NCBI GenBank assembly: GCA_933228895.1
Contig: OW121857.1
Span: 74,085,672 to 74,149,671, forward strand
Direction: 5' to 3'
DNA length: 64,000 nt
Source of the DNA: Platycnemis pennipes
Lineage: Eukaryota > Arthropoda > Insecta > Odonata > Platycnemididae
Positions 36,003 through 46,649 of this stretch are shown here, one piece after another. Positions within the stretch are counted from its first letter, which is position 1, and the number at the start of each line of letters is the position of its first letter. The notes below the pieces were generated by a model. The model did not search any database and was not told the origin of the DNA. It saw only the letters and a list, made by a program, of their open reading frames with translations. The position numbers and the translations under genes are program-made.

Positions 36003-36490
36003 GGATGGGATATCGTTCCATTCCTTCATGCACCGTTCAATTTATTTTTATATCCCTCAACCCATAGACCTGACTTCAAACAAATCACTCATTCTCAACG
36101 TCTTCCATTGAAGTTCTGTGCAGTTAGGTGGTTAGAAAATGAAATGGTTGCGCTCAGAGCCCTCGATATTCTTTCAGCCTTACGAAATTATGTCAAGAAC
36201 TTTCAGGTTGATGAGAATAGTGAGCATAAGGGCAAGAAATGTGAACCTATGTGTCACAGTTTCGGATTAATTAAGTTAACCATCCATGGCAAAATGTTAG
36301 GTCCTAAACTGGCTCTCTTTGCCACAGCTGCGGCGGAGCTGGAACAATTTTTGAGGGAATTTCAATCCAGCAAGCCTGTGGCTCCGTTCCTGTTTTCGGC
36401 AATGACTGATTTGTTGAAAATTGTAATGGCCAGATTTGTCAAGCCGGAGGTTTTGGCATCTGGAAACATGCAGCATATTGCATAGTAGGT
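36003..36490 (+). pseudogene. hAT-like transposase, 3' part (continuation)
   Basis: Picks up the reading frame lost at 31800, sharing GGAT across the break. Conserved pieces are PFLHAPFNLFLYPSTHRPDF, QRLPLKFCAVRWLENEMVAL, LSALRNYVKNF, KMLGPKLALFATAAAELEQF, LREFQSSKPVAPFLFSAM and a terminal KIVMARFVKPEVLASGN before a stop at 36485. No hAT dimerisation motif was recognised after it. Confidence 0.75.
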
Positions 36491-36994
36491 TTGTGATATG
36501 ATTTTGTGTTAAATTATATGAATGTGTTCTATGACGCTGGACTTTTTTTTCTTTTCCTTTAACCTACCGTAGACGATTACCCTGGAAAAAATTCAATTCT
36601 TTTAGTTTTTTAAGTTGTTGATTATTTTATATCAATGCTATTCATAGCGAAGTCTGGTTGTAATGTAACTTTGTTCCCGAACGTCAGCATGATAATGTTT
36701 AACTCTAAGAAAGGGTAAGGATGTGATTTTCTCACGAACTATACGAAAGTGTTGTATGATGTTGGAGTTTTTGTTTATTTTACTCCAAATATGCAGGATT
36801 TGGTTTATTTTGTCCAAATATGCAAGATTAATAATAATACGTACGTTTAATTCCACAATAACCATACCCAATGTCCTCTTATACTAAATGAGAAAAAAAT
36901 CTATATTTCCTCTGGAAAAAATAAAAATTATGTCTGGAAAACCTGGAAATCTCAAGGAATTTTCAAATGCCCAGCTGCTGGATACCCTGTTATA

Positions 36995-37130
36995 GTTCTT
37001 TTTTAATTAATTTCAATTGGTTAATTGCTATCAACTTACACTTTGAACTTAGGTGGCAAGTTTTCCACAGAGCCAAAAATATTTCAAAAATAAAATTGAC
37101 CGTTTCGGCAGTAACTTGATGGAAATTCAT
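36995..37130. other. Short AT-rich segment after hAT-like element A
   Basis: May be the continuation of the LINE that hAT-like element A entered, but no coding similarity was clear. Confidence 0.3.
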
Positions 37131-37131
37131 C

Positions 37132-37303
37132 TTTCACAAGGAAGAAAAAACTTTGTATTTCCATATAAAAACTTTTTAATGAAGAAATGGTTGGTTTCAC
37201 CCACTAGGGAACCACCTGATGATGCCCTAGTGGGTGAAACCGGTTGTGTCTTCATTAAAAAGTTTTTATGTGGAAATACAAAGATTTTTCTTCCTTGTGA
37301 AAA
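37132..37303. repeat. Penelope-like hairpin with hammerhead-like core
   Basis: Two arms of about 77 bp (37132-37210 and 37224-37303) are close inverted copies, containing TTTCACAAGGAAG, ACTTTTTAATGAAG and CCCACTAGGG. The loop region reads CACCTGATGATGCCC and the right arm continues AGTGGGTGAAACC, so CTGATGA, a short stem (CCC/GGG) and GAAAC occur in hammerhead order. A supporting stem I was not found. Penelope-like elements are known to carry hammerhead motifs in their repeat ends, so this could be a head-to-head pair of such ends. Confidence 0.55.
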
Positions 37304-37596
37304 ATCTTTCGCCTTGCATCTCAACTTAAAATCACTAACCAATAAGATAATGATTTGAGCAGAAATATTCATTGAATAAATCGGTTATTCACTTATCATC
37401 ATTAATCATGATATGCTTCAGAATTTCTAAAAGGAAAATATCCACCTCGACCATGGCCTTGAACCCAGAACCCCCTGATGTCTGGCCAAGTACTCTGCTA
37501 ATTCAGCCACTGAGGCTTCTTTCTCCCCTGTGGAACTCTTTCTGTGTCTTTAATGGGCAAAAAATGTTACATCAATTAGTTTAGTGCAAGGGGAGA

Positions 37597-37747
37597 TGGA
37601 AGCCTTGATAGATCAATGGGCATAGTATCTCGCTGGATATCAGAGGGTACTGGGTTCAAGTCCAGGTCAATGTTGACTTTACCCATGTAGAATTTCTGTA
37701 ACTGTGCATTTCAGTGGGGGACTGCTAAATAAAAAAAATATTTTGAA
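37597..37747 (+). mobile_element. tRNA-like SINE
   Basis: The head carries a B-box-like GGGTTCAAGTCC at about 37652 with A-box-like text upstream (GATCAATGGGCATAGT). A body of about 60 bp is followed by an A-rich tail (AAATAAAAAAAAT, near 37730). It is too diverged for a functional tRNA cloverleaf. It directly abuts the 5S-headed SINE in opposite orientation. Confidence 0.5.
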
Positions 37748-38022
37748 GGGGTGGGCGTGGACCTTCTAGAGCCCCGCTGGCACTTACACCTCTCTAGATC
37801 CATTGTGCCAACCCACATTTAACCTGCCCGCCACTTGCAGGCAGGGGACAAGGGCACCGTGGTATTCCTTTTGTCTTTATTTAATCTGTGAATTTAGGAC
37901 TCAGTCCTGTCAGTGGTAGATGTATGGAAGGGGGTAACTCATCCAACCTCCCTCCAGGCCCAACGTTACTTAACTTCAGTGATCTGGTGAGAACCAGTGG
38001 GTCAACTTGGCTAGGCCCTTAC
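37748..38022 (-). mobile_element. 5S rRNA-headed SINE
   Basis: The minus-strand head at about 38020-37930 follows 5S rRNA: GGTTCTCACCAGATCACTGA and AGTTAAGTAACGTTGGGC are close to the eukaryotic 5S internal promoter region, followed by a GGTTGGATGAGTTACC segment. A body of about 180 bp unrelated to 5S follows. The 5S part is diverged and incomplete, so this is a SINE3-type retroposon rather than a 5S gene. It lies at the inner end of the middle right-arm block. Confidence 0.7.
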
Positions 38023-38034
38023 CTGTGACTCTGC

Positions 38035-38765
38035 TAAGGTATTTGTGGGTAGCTTTCAATCCTTGAATGGCTATTCTTGTTTTAGTTGTGTGTTAATAAC
38101 CCATGTTGAGTTGAAAACACATTATGAATAGTGACCTGCTTTCCTCTTGTGATGAAGGTTATTTGGTTTTGTGCTTCAATTTTTGGGAATCGAGGAACGA
38201 TTATCATAAAGTGATGACAAATGACTCAGATACTTTTTTGTGGTAATGTAGCAAAAGTGGCAATTCTGGGTCCATGAAACCAAGACAGGATGAGGAGATT
38301 GCTTGTGAAGGTGGACTGCTGGTTATTTCATCATGGTTCCATCTGGCTGAAGGAATTATTCTTGAATATGGACTTTGTGTTGACTGAAAGGATCAACGGG
38401 ATTTCAAAGAAAGGACATTTCAATGAATCAGAGAAAGGTTGAGAGCTATCAAATGTGGCAATACCCAATGGTGTATCTCTTCACAGGTGAGTCATTTTTC
38501 ATGGGGAACTAGTGAAATCATTAAAATAAGTACACAACCCAGTAATATTCTGTCATTTTTTTATTTGGCCTTGAGTGTTTTTGATGCTACACACTCAATG
38601 TTTTCAAGAGGTCAGGCAAGATACTTGAGTATGATATGTCTATATAAGGACATTGGAAAGTGTGGAGCAATTGGAAAGAGAAAGTTTTGGGAGGGTTCAG
38701 TTAGCCTGATTCAAAAAGAAAATGGAAAAGGGAAGGGGGTTTTTTTTAAGGTTATGGTGAGGGGA
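38035..38765 (-). repeat. Middle block of large inverted duplication, right arm
   Basis: Partner of 6735-7475. A plus-strand open frame at 38439-38807 lies within it but has no counterpart frame in the other arm and no domain signature. Confidence 0.8.
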
Positions 38766-38992
38766 AGAGAGTGGATAGGGGAGAAATGGGCTGCATGGGA
38801 TGGTTAACCTAATGGGTAGAGCAGATGTATCTGCGAACTTTATTCTCGTGGTGGGGAGGGCGGATATATCTGCCAATTCTACATTTAATACACTGTATAC
38901 TCTACTGTGGGAGTGGAGAGGAAATTTATTCCCTGCCTAAGAGGTTAATAGGAATAAACTGTCTTCATTATTGTGGTAGTGAGATTAAATAG
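38766..38992. other. Unassigned segment between arm block and hAT-like element B
   Basis: Contains a degenerate short repeat (GATGTATCTGC and GATATATCTGC, about 45 bp apart). No gene seen. Confidence 0.35.
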
Positions 38993-39404
38993 TCCCTCAG
39001 GGTGTCCACTGACCGGGAAAACCTGGAAAACCTGGAAAATCGGGAATAATTCGTGAATTTTCAGTGCAGGGAATTGTTCGTGGATTATTCGTGGATTATT
39101 CGTGATTTTCTGGTCTTAGTCGGGAATTTTAAAAATTCTTAATTCAAGACAAAAAATCCTTATTTTATAAACAGGATAAATAACGATGACTTTAAGATAT
39201 GGATTTGCCGTTGGTATGAATGAATAAATAAACGACGGAAAAGTAGTTAGGCTCAATGTATCGTCAGCGCTGTGTGGATCGGAGACGTTCAACTGTTCGA
39301 CTGTCGAACAGATGCCTTCAGCGTCACGCCAAGTGCCCTTTGTTCTCATTCAATGCACATCGGACTAAGCCCATGATACGCAAACATATGCCTAACGTGT
39401 AGTG

Positions 39405-39740
39405 ATGGCCGGATTGGATCCGTTGGATCCAAAGATCCACGGATCTTTCATTTTACTCGGTTCCGGATTCGGATCCAAAGACACGGTATAAAATCGGATC
39501 CGGGTCGTAGATTTTTAATTTTCGCGGCTTAGCGATCGAAGTGCCCCGTGAATGGAATGTAGGTGCGGTAGATATTGACAAGAAGAGGATGTGTAACTCA
39601 GGTCACGAAAATAGATGAAAATGATCCCGTGCAACTAGAAGTAAAATAAAGAAATATGACTTTTCCCCATTACCCCGGTATCGTGTAAAAAAATTACGTG
39701 GGATGTCACGCGGGTAGCCTACATTCGCCGGGATCAGGCG
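39405..39740 (+). repeat. GGATCC-rich repeat, copy 1
   Basis: Begins near GATGGCCGGATTGGATCC and contains GATCCACGGATCTTTCATTT and CCCGTGAATGGAATGTA. About 75 percent alike to 40428-40765 in the same orientation, 1.02 kb away. Confidence 0.65.
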
Positions 39741-40427
39741 GACAACGAGAGCGTATAGAAATATCTAGATAAATAATAAGCGATATTGTCCTTATTAGTG
39801 ATATTCAATGTAAATGTTATTAGTACCAGCATTGCATTCATCGTACAGCATACAACAGTACCAATCAATTTTCAATTGACCAATTGGTTTCGAAGTTAGC
39901 AGGGGTTTGCGTTGTTTACAACAAATCCATCAATTTTAATGGTATAAACACTTTGTTTTCTGCAAAGTGTTATTAATAGATTTGGCTTCCTTATATCAAA
40001 ATCGCAAATTCTTGGAACAAAAACTACGGGAATACCAAGCGCTCAAAGTTGGGCAACTTGATTTTACGCGCAAAAAACGAGTACTTTTTTGAGAAAAAAT
40101 TAAGTACAGGAAATACTCTTGAGCCGAAGATTTTTTGAAGTAAATGATCCAACGTAGAAATAAACTCTCACTCGTATGCTTTTTGTTGCATTGAAATTGA
40201 TTGCTTCGTTTAGACGATAGAGCTCCTCAAACTCGGGTGTCTTGCTTTTTTTTACAGACAGTAATGTACTGTGCGAAGTTCGATCCGTATCGCAGTTTAA
40301 TTTTTCTTTCAGTCATTGCATCGAAAATGTTATTATCTTCAATTTCAAACCAGTACATCTGAATACTCACTTTGTAATACCTTTGTTGTTTAAATTAGAT
40401 TTACAAATGTACCATTAATAAATTAAG

Positions 40428-40765
40428 GATGGTCGGGTTGGATCCACGGGTCTTTCATTTCATTCGCTACTGAAATCATATCCGAAGACAGTAAAAATTC
40501 AGATCCGGATCGGAGATTTTAAATTTCTCGGCTTAATGATCGATGCGCCCCGCGAATGGAATGTACGTACGTATGGTAGATACTGACAAGGAGAGAATGT
40601 GTAACTTGGTCACGAAATGAGAGGATTTGTTCCGTGCCACAAAAATTAAATAAAAAAATACTCGTCGTGACTTTTTTATCCATAGGCCCGGATGCGCGAG
40701 AAAAAAATAAAGCCGAATGTTACGCGGGTCGCCTACATTCGCCAGATTCCCGTGAATCTATGATA
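40428..40765 (+). repeat. GGATCC-rich repeat, copy 2
   Basis: Begins near GGATGGTCGGGTTGGATCC and shares CCGCGAATGGAATGTACG, the GTGTAACT-CACGAAA core and a TACGCGGGT-GCCTACATTCG end with copy 1. The pair could be the long direct ends of a small nested element. Confidence 0.65.
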
Positions 40766-40799
40766 GCGTAGGTAGTTGCTAAAAATGAGGACTAGTGTA

Positions 40800-40866
40800 C
40801 TGCAGGTCGCGAGTTCGATCCTTAACACTGCCTAGGAATACAGGCTATGCTGTATTCCTAGGGTAA
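40800..40866 (+). repeat. tRNA-like B-box fragment and 30-bp hairpin
   Basis: GTCGCGAGTTCGATCC resembles a tRNA T-arm, followed by a hairpin CTAGGAATACAG / CTGTATTCCTAG at 40832-40861. Probably the end of a tRNA-derived SINE. Confidence 0.4.
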
Positions 40867-42589
40867 TGCTAGTAGGCAGTTAAAAAAAGTAGATTATCAG
40901 AAATTTCATGTGAATTTATATTAAAAAAATAATAAAATTTGGCGTTAGTGAAAGGATTGGAAAATGTTGTTATTGCAGAATTAAATCGTGTTATAATTAT
41001 GTTAACTTTACAATGTATTTTTGAGTGACGCATTTGTAAATGAAGGTAGTTTAAACGATAGAAGTACAAAAAAGTCAGTATCCACACAAAAAGGTTGGAA
41101 ATGAAGGATGATAAACTTTTTGATTCAATGGCTGAAAGAAAAATTTTAAACAGCGATAAGAATCGAACTTCATTACCTACAGTCCACCACCCCACTCTGC
41201 TATTGTCGGCTTACCTGATTTAGGAGAATACATTCTCCCCACATGTCATTCTACTTTTTTCTTGCAAACCACGGCCAATGGAGAGAAAATCCGAGACTTT
41301 TTTTTAAATTTTGTTTATAGTAGCATGAAGAAAGTCTTATTTCATTTCAAGATCAGAGTTACACAACCTCTTCTTATGAGTAGAAAATTCTCAAATTTCA
41401 TTTCAAAGGTTATTGTTAATAAGACATTGCAAAATTACTAGTTTAGCAGCTTCAAATATTCTATAATAATTTTTTCGTCTTAAAAATGGAATCCCCGGAT
41501 ATTCCATAAATGGCCATACTCTTGGCCGCATTAAATTTTTTTTGTTTCTAAAAAAGAATTTGAAAGCATTCAAGGATTTGAATAATAATTGGAAAATAAT
41601 TCCTTTATTAATGAAATTGAACTTATAATGTTTCTTTTAACTGCACATTTGATGTGTTTGAGTTGGCTCTCTGGTAGGCTTTGCAATATATTTTTTACAA
41701 ACTTTTCTATAATTTTTTGAGAAATCTAATTGCTGATGTTTGTTAGATATATTCAGGATGCGCTTACTTGAATTAGGATTTTTATTACATTAATTTTTGT
41801 TAGAAAAAGATGGTGTAGGATAATAAAGATTGTTATGATTTCACTTTTTTCTATATAGTCTACCTGTACAAAAATGTTACATTCTGATTCTGAATGAACA
41901 GAAAATTGAGGCTTTGAGACTTAAAATAGAAAAGCATGGCAAAAAATATTAACTTAGAAAATCATCATTCCAAGAACAGTGGTTGAATGCTGAAGACTTT
42001 AGCCAGTGGGTTCTTTAAGTTCCTCTTGTAGAAGAAGTTGTAATTTCTCATTGAAATGCTAATTTAGAAAGAGGGTGTTCAATCAAAAAGTAGTTTATCT
42101 TTCCCAACCAATAAAGAGAGTCTCTTACTGCCAATAAAACTACATATTTGATTACTTTAATTTATCAATTATTTCTTATTTAATTACTTTATCTATATTA
42201 TGCTATGGGTTGAACTACAAAAAATCCATATTCTACATAGAACTTGAAAAACATCACTTTTGACTCGTACAAGAACCGCGATATATTAGCCTGGAAATTT
42301 TTATAAATTTAGCCTTGAAAACCTTGAATTATGCTTGAATTTTATATTTTGACTTTAGTGGACACCCTGTCCCTTCTTCCACCTAACACCTAAATAGTTA
42401 AGAGGGGTGATAGGTTGAGAGGGGTATGATCAAAACATAAATTTTCGTAGGGAGCCTTGAATGCATCTTTTTCTCCTTTTCGTATCCAATTTTTATGTGC
42501 TTCTTGTAACCCCAACTTCTGTTCATTTTGAACTAGAAAGAGTGCAGAGTATGCAATGAGTTCGCATTAGTACATGCACACTAGGGAGA

Positions 42590-42770
42590 ATTTATGTAGC
42601 TTTGGAAATTTCATCAGAATGAGCTAACCAAACTTGGCTAAATGAAACTTCACCAGACAAGGAGGTAACATTCTGCAATTGCAATGCATTTTGTAAAATC
42701 ACAACAGCTTGGTAGTGTTGGGCAACTGACAATTGATTATTTGAACCTGAGAGATGTCTCTGTACCTCAT
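42590..42770 (-). repeat. Outer inverted-duplication block, right arm part 1
   Basis: Complement of 2800-2960, for example GAGATGTCTCTGTACC against the left arm at 2798-2813. It is cut by the RTE LINE at about 42781; the arm resumes at 49725. Confidence 0.75.
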
Positions 42771-42894
42771 CTACATCATTAGTCATCAATCCTCAGATTC
42801 GTTTGATGCAGCTCTCCACGGAGTTCTTCTTTCGGCTAATCTCTTCATATTTACATATTTCTTCTCTCACATCCTTCATCACTTGTTCCATATA

Positions 42895-45226
42895 TAGGGT
42901 GTCCAAAACCACCCGTCCACCCCCTAAAAGTTGCCAGGAAAGATTATTATTCAGAAACTGTTGGCCCATTCATAAGTAAACGGGGTATGCTATATCGATT
43001 GGTCATAAAATCAACTTCCGATTTACACCGTAAGTGGGCTAGTCAGACCGGAAGTTCATTTTTTCAAACAGAACATGCAAATATTTTGCACAGATTCGGA
43101 TTCTACGCTGAAAAATACGTAACTTGCTCGAAACATTTTTTGATAAAATGTGATTTTGAACTCTATAAATTTGGCGAAACTTGGTGCAGAAACTATGAAT
43201 TTGCACGTCATGACCTTGAAATCGAATTCTGCGTTGTAAATCGTGTGTTTTACTTTAATTGTTGCTGTTGTTTACTCTTTAGAAACATAAAGTGACTGTT
43301 TGTTTGAAGGGTGATGGTGTATTCAAATCAAGAGGCATTCGACATGCTCCAAAGTATGTTTGAAGCTGGCTCCTTCTCTGCTGCTGCACAATTATGGGTG
43401 GAACGCTACCCTGACCGATTTCCACACTCACGAAAAGTTTTTTTCTTGACTTTCTAAATGAGTACGAAATATGGAATTGTGTAACTGCATCACAATAAAG
43501 GCCGAAAAATTGAACAGTTGATTAGAGATCAAAAGTCAGCAGATATTTTAGCCACAGCGATTTTAAATCCACATGATGCTCTAAGAAGGATTGATTCTGG
43601 TATTAGTCGGGCATCCATTTACAATATTTTGAAAGGGAAAGGGAAAGTTTCATCCCTACAGAATGGAATTACTCCAAGATCTCAACAATAATGACATAGC
43701 CCAACATCTTGATTTTTGCAATGGGTGCCATATTCAACCAGCAGATTTTCACAAAAAAATCTTATGGTTGTCAAAAGTAATGGGTCGGTAAATACTTTGA
43801 ATTGCCACTACTGTGCACTGAAGAATCCTCATTGGCTAAGGATAGTGGATAACCAACATATTTGGAAAATTAATGTATGATGTGGCATTATTGACGACAA
43901 AATCATAGGTCCAGTTTTTTACGAAAACAATCTAGATTGAAATCACTACTTATATGGTTCCAGCAAGATGTATGTGCAGCACATAAAGTGCGCATACCTC
44001 GAGCCACTTTAAACCGATTATTTACCAACAGGTGGATAGGGAGTATGGTGCAGTCAATTGGCCACCTAGATCTCCAGATCTGACAGTATTAGATTGTTAT
44101 TTATGGGGAGAATTAAAGATTTAGTATACCATGATCGCACAACTTCAAAAGCAAATATGATAGAAAGAATCCAACAATCAATACAGTCACTTGAGGCATC
44201 CGAAATTAGACGGGCAGTAAATAATTTCCAAAGAAGAATTGAAACCTATTTTTTTTTTCAAGGTGGAGCTCATTTTGAGCATTGAAGTATTAATAAAGTT
44301 ATAATTTTTTTTCGTTTTTTGTACCTGTCATTGAAGATTGATGCATTTAAATATTGTTGACAAATAATCTGACTTTAAAAATTATCTAATTAGTCTTTTT
44401 ATTAACAAAGTTTTTTGAGCCATTCTTTTGAAAATAAGTGAGTTGGGTACTGAAAGTAACAATAAGACTTATTTATGCCTGGGTACCTATTATTTATATC
44501 TGGATACCTAATGTAAATTTAGCTACTTACTCATACTTATGAGCAAAATAATTAAATAATGTTTTTCAAATGAAGATTTATTCTTTATTAACTCACAATC
44601 CCACTTTTCATTTCGATTGGAGGTATATTGAACAATAATCTAGAATAGTCTATCTGATCTGAGATTCAGTTCTACCTATTATGAAGAAAATGCGATGTTA
44701 AGGCGATAGGCATACTGATTTCAATCTCACAACTTTCAAATTCGAGGTTAAACATCTGCTTTCGGTCTAGATGGTCCACTTCCGGTAGGAAGAAGGTAGG
44801 TCCGCTTCTGTTCCTACTGGAAGTGCAGTGGTCGGTTTTTTATCATTTATTGATTGAATCACACGATTTCCAACACAGAATCCAATTTCTAGGTTATAGT
44901 ATCAGCACCAAGTACCAGTTTCGGCAAATTTTGAGGTCAATTAGAGGTTAAAAATCACATTTTATCAAAAACTGTTTCGAGCAAAAGTTCCATATTTTTC
45001 ATCGTAGAATCCAAATCTGTGAAAAATAAATCTGAGAAATTTGCATATTCTGTTTGAAAAAATGAACTTCCAGTCTCTATAGCCCACTTCCGGTGTAAAT
45101 CGGAAGTTGATTTTATGACCAATCGATATAGAATACCCCATTTACTTATGAATGAGCCAACAGTTTCTGAAAAATACTCTTTTCTGGCAAATTTTATGGG
45201 GTGAACGGTTGGTTTTGGACACCCTG
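42895..45226 (+). mobile_element. mariner-like element with about 370-bp TIRs
   Basis: Left end TAGGGTGTCCAAAACCA and right end TGGTTTTGGACACCCTG lie next to TA (42893-42894 and 45227-45228). Complementarity continues for about 370 bp (42895-43260 and 44855-45226), for example CTGTTGGCCCATTCATAAGT. The plus strand encodes a decayed Tc1/mariner-type transposase. It lies within the LINE and splits its last exon-like segment in frame. Confidence 0.8.
43310..44285 (+). pseudogene. Tc1/mariner-type transposase pseudogene (DUF4817-type HTH)
   Basis: Starts with the helix-turn-helix segment YSNQEAFDMLQSMFEAGSFS and AAAQLWVERYPDRFPHSRK. The middle is full of stops and indels; the DDE core is seen as WFQQD and RIPRATLNRLFTNRWIG (second Asp region), then, one frame away, LTVLDCYLWGELKD (third acidic residue region). 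The C-terminal part, KDLVYHDRTTSKANMIERI to a stop at 44285, is open. This architecture is common in insect genomes. The many lesions show it is inactive. Confidence 0.8.
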
Positions 45227-45299
45227 TATATGCCTTCCTTTGCCATTATTCCTGTCCAGTTGTCCCTCGACGATTGTCTTCATTAGACCATCATGTCTC

Positions 45300-45333
45300 A
45301 TGATGTGGCTGATTAATTAATCAGCCACATCAT
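45300..45333. repeat. 34-bp perfect palindrome
   Basis: Each half-site is ATGATGTGGCTGATTAA and its complement, with no spacer. It lies at the GHIMRHD-coding part of the LINE, one half being the native LINE sequence and the other an inverted copy, so it looks like a local inverted duplication. Confidence 0.85.
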
Positions 45334-46649
45334 TAAATTGCCAACTTAAGTTGTCTCATCTTCTTCTTAGAGTATTCAGAAGACTTCTTTTTTCTCCCAC
45401 TCTTCTTAGGACTTGCTCATTACTTACTCAGTCAATCCATTTTTCTGTAGCAGTACATTTTGAATGCTTCCACCCTTTTCTTTTCCGCTGTTGTCTTTGT
45501 CCATGCCTCACTGCCATAAAGAAACATGCTCCAGATGTACGTCCCGTTTCCTTACTTCTACACTTGTATTTCCAGCGGAAAGTCGATTCCTCTTTTGATA
45601 GAATGCCCATTTTCCTGGGCTATTCTGCTGGCTATTGCTTTCTTGCTCCATCCATTGTTGGTTACTCGGCTTCCTAGGTAACAGAACTCTTTTACCCCAT
45701 CAAGTTTTTGTTTTCCTAGTTTGACATTGGTTTTGGCCTCTTCTCTCTTGCTGTGCACCAGTATCTTAGGCCCGTATTCATAGTCAGGTCTTGAGTCGAT
45801 CTCAGCTCAGTCTCAGCTCAAGACTGAGATGAGACTGAGACCGCCATCCGTATTCATAGTTGTTTCTCAGCGCGATCTCAAGACTGAGATCGGCTTGAGA
45901 CCAGCGATGCGCGGTTATTTTGGATATCGTTATTTTTCATACCGGAAAAAGTGACGACTCCGCAAGAACGGTGAGAGTAAACTTAAAATTATGGCGGGAA
46001 TAAACAAGCCCTTTTCTGTAGAAGAAAAGCAGCTTCAATTCAATTGCGAGCATATCCATCTATTATAATACAGCAATTTTATTTGTGGCTTTAATTATTA
46101 GTGCACAAATAGCCTTCCACATTAATTAATATCAATTATGATTGAACAGAAACTTGTAAAAAAAATTAGGTGAAGTGAATTATCGCTGGAGTTGTAATGA
46201 CCTGGTGACTAATATACTGGTGAAACATAATTTTCATGTTTATTAACTATCCATGTACAACTCAAAAGATTGCATGATCTTAATGCCTAGCATGAACATT
46301 GTATAGCCTTTATAACAAATACCTATGATATATAATAGCACCAATGGACGTAATGATAAACTGGTTAAAATTAGGGATATTCATGAGTTCCGCGGAATTC
46401 AAATTACCAAGCATTTATTGTATATATAGTGTAGGTAAAAAAAGCGGGATTTCAGCTCTTTAAAAAAGTTGGGAATTCACTGAAAGTCACAACATTAATT
46501 CACTATTAGTTCATCATTACATTGATAGGATAAGAGCAATGTGACGCATTTTTAGTAAACAATCAATGAAACTGCCTCAATTTTCTTTTGCAATGAGATT
46601 ATGATATTTAAATTAATTGCTGATAAAAAAACTAAGATATCGGTGTGCA

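Larger units (their letters stand above)
29675..36989 (+). mobile_element. hAT-like DNA transposon A, split by a nested 4.2 kb element
   Basis: Termini CAGGGTGTCCAGC and GCTGGATACCCTG are inverted, flanked on both sides by TTATA (29670-29674 and 36990-36994), a 5-bp target duplication. Subterminal GGAAAACC/GGGAAAT repeats follow each end. Without the nested element and its 4-bp duplication it would be about 3.1 kb. The plus strand carries a hAT-like transposase in pieces. A CAGGG start is common in hAT elements; the usual duplication is 8 bp but 5-bp families are known. It inserted into an RTE LINE. Confidence 0.75.
38998..42369. mobile_element. hAT-like DNA transposon B (3.37 kb, non-coding)
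   Basis: Termini CAGGGTGTCCACT and AGTGGACACCCTG are inverted, flanked by TCCCT on both sides (38993-38997 and 42370-42374). Subterminal GGAAAACC and GGGAATT repeats resemble element A. No transposase was recognised; the interior is AT-rich and carries two copies of a GGATCC-rich repeat (39405-39740 and 40428-40765). It is probably non-autonomous, or an element whose interior was replaced by other insertions. Confidence 0.75.

Noticed and set aside
37597..37747. Possible tRNA gene
   Set aside because: Only the T-arm/B-box is convincing; acceptor and anticodon arms do not pair and a SINE-like body with an A-rich tail follows.
37930..38022. Possible 5S rRNA gene
   Set aside because: Only about 90 diverged bases match and the copy runs into an unrelated body, as in 5S-headed SINEs.
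38439..38807. Plus-strand open frame of 122 codons
   Set aside because: Lies in a non-coding arm block; the matching arm does not preserve the frame.
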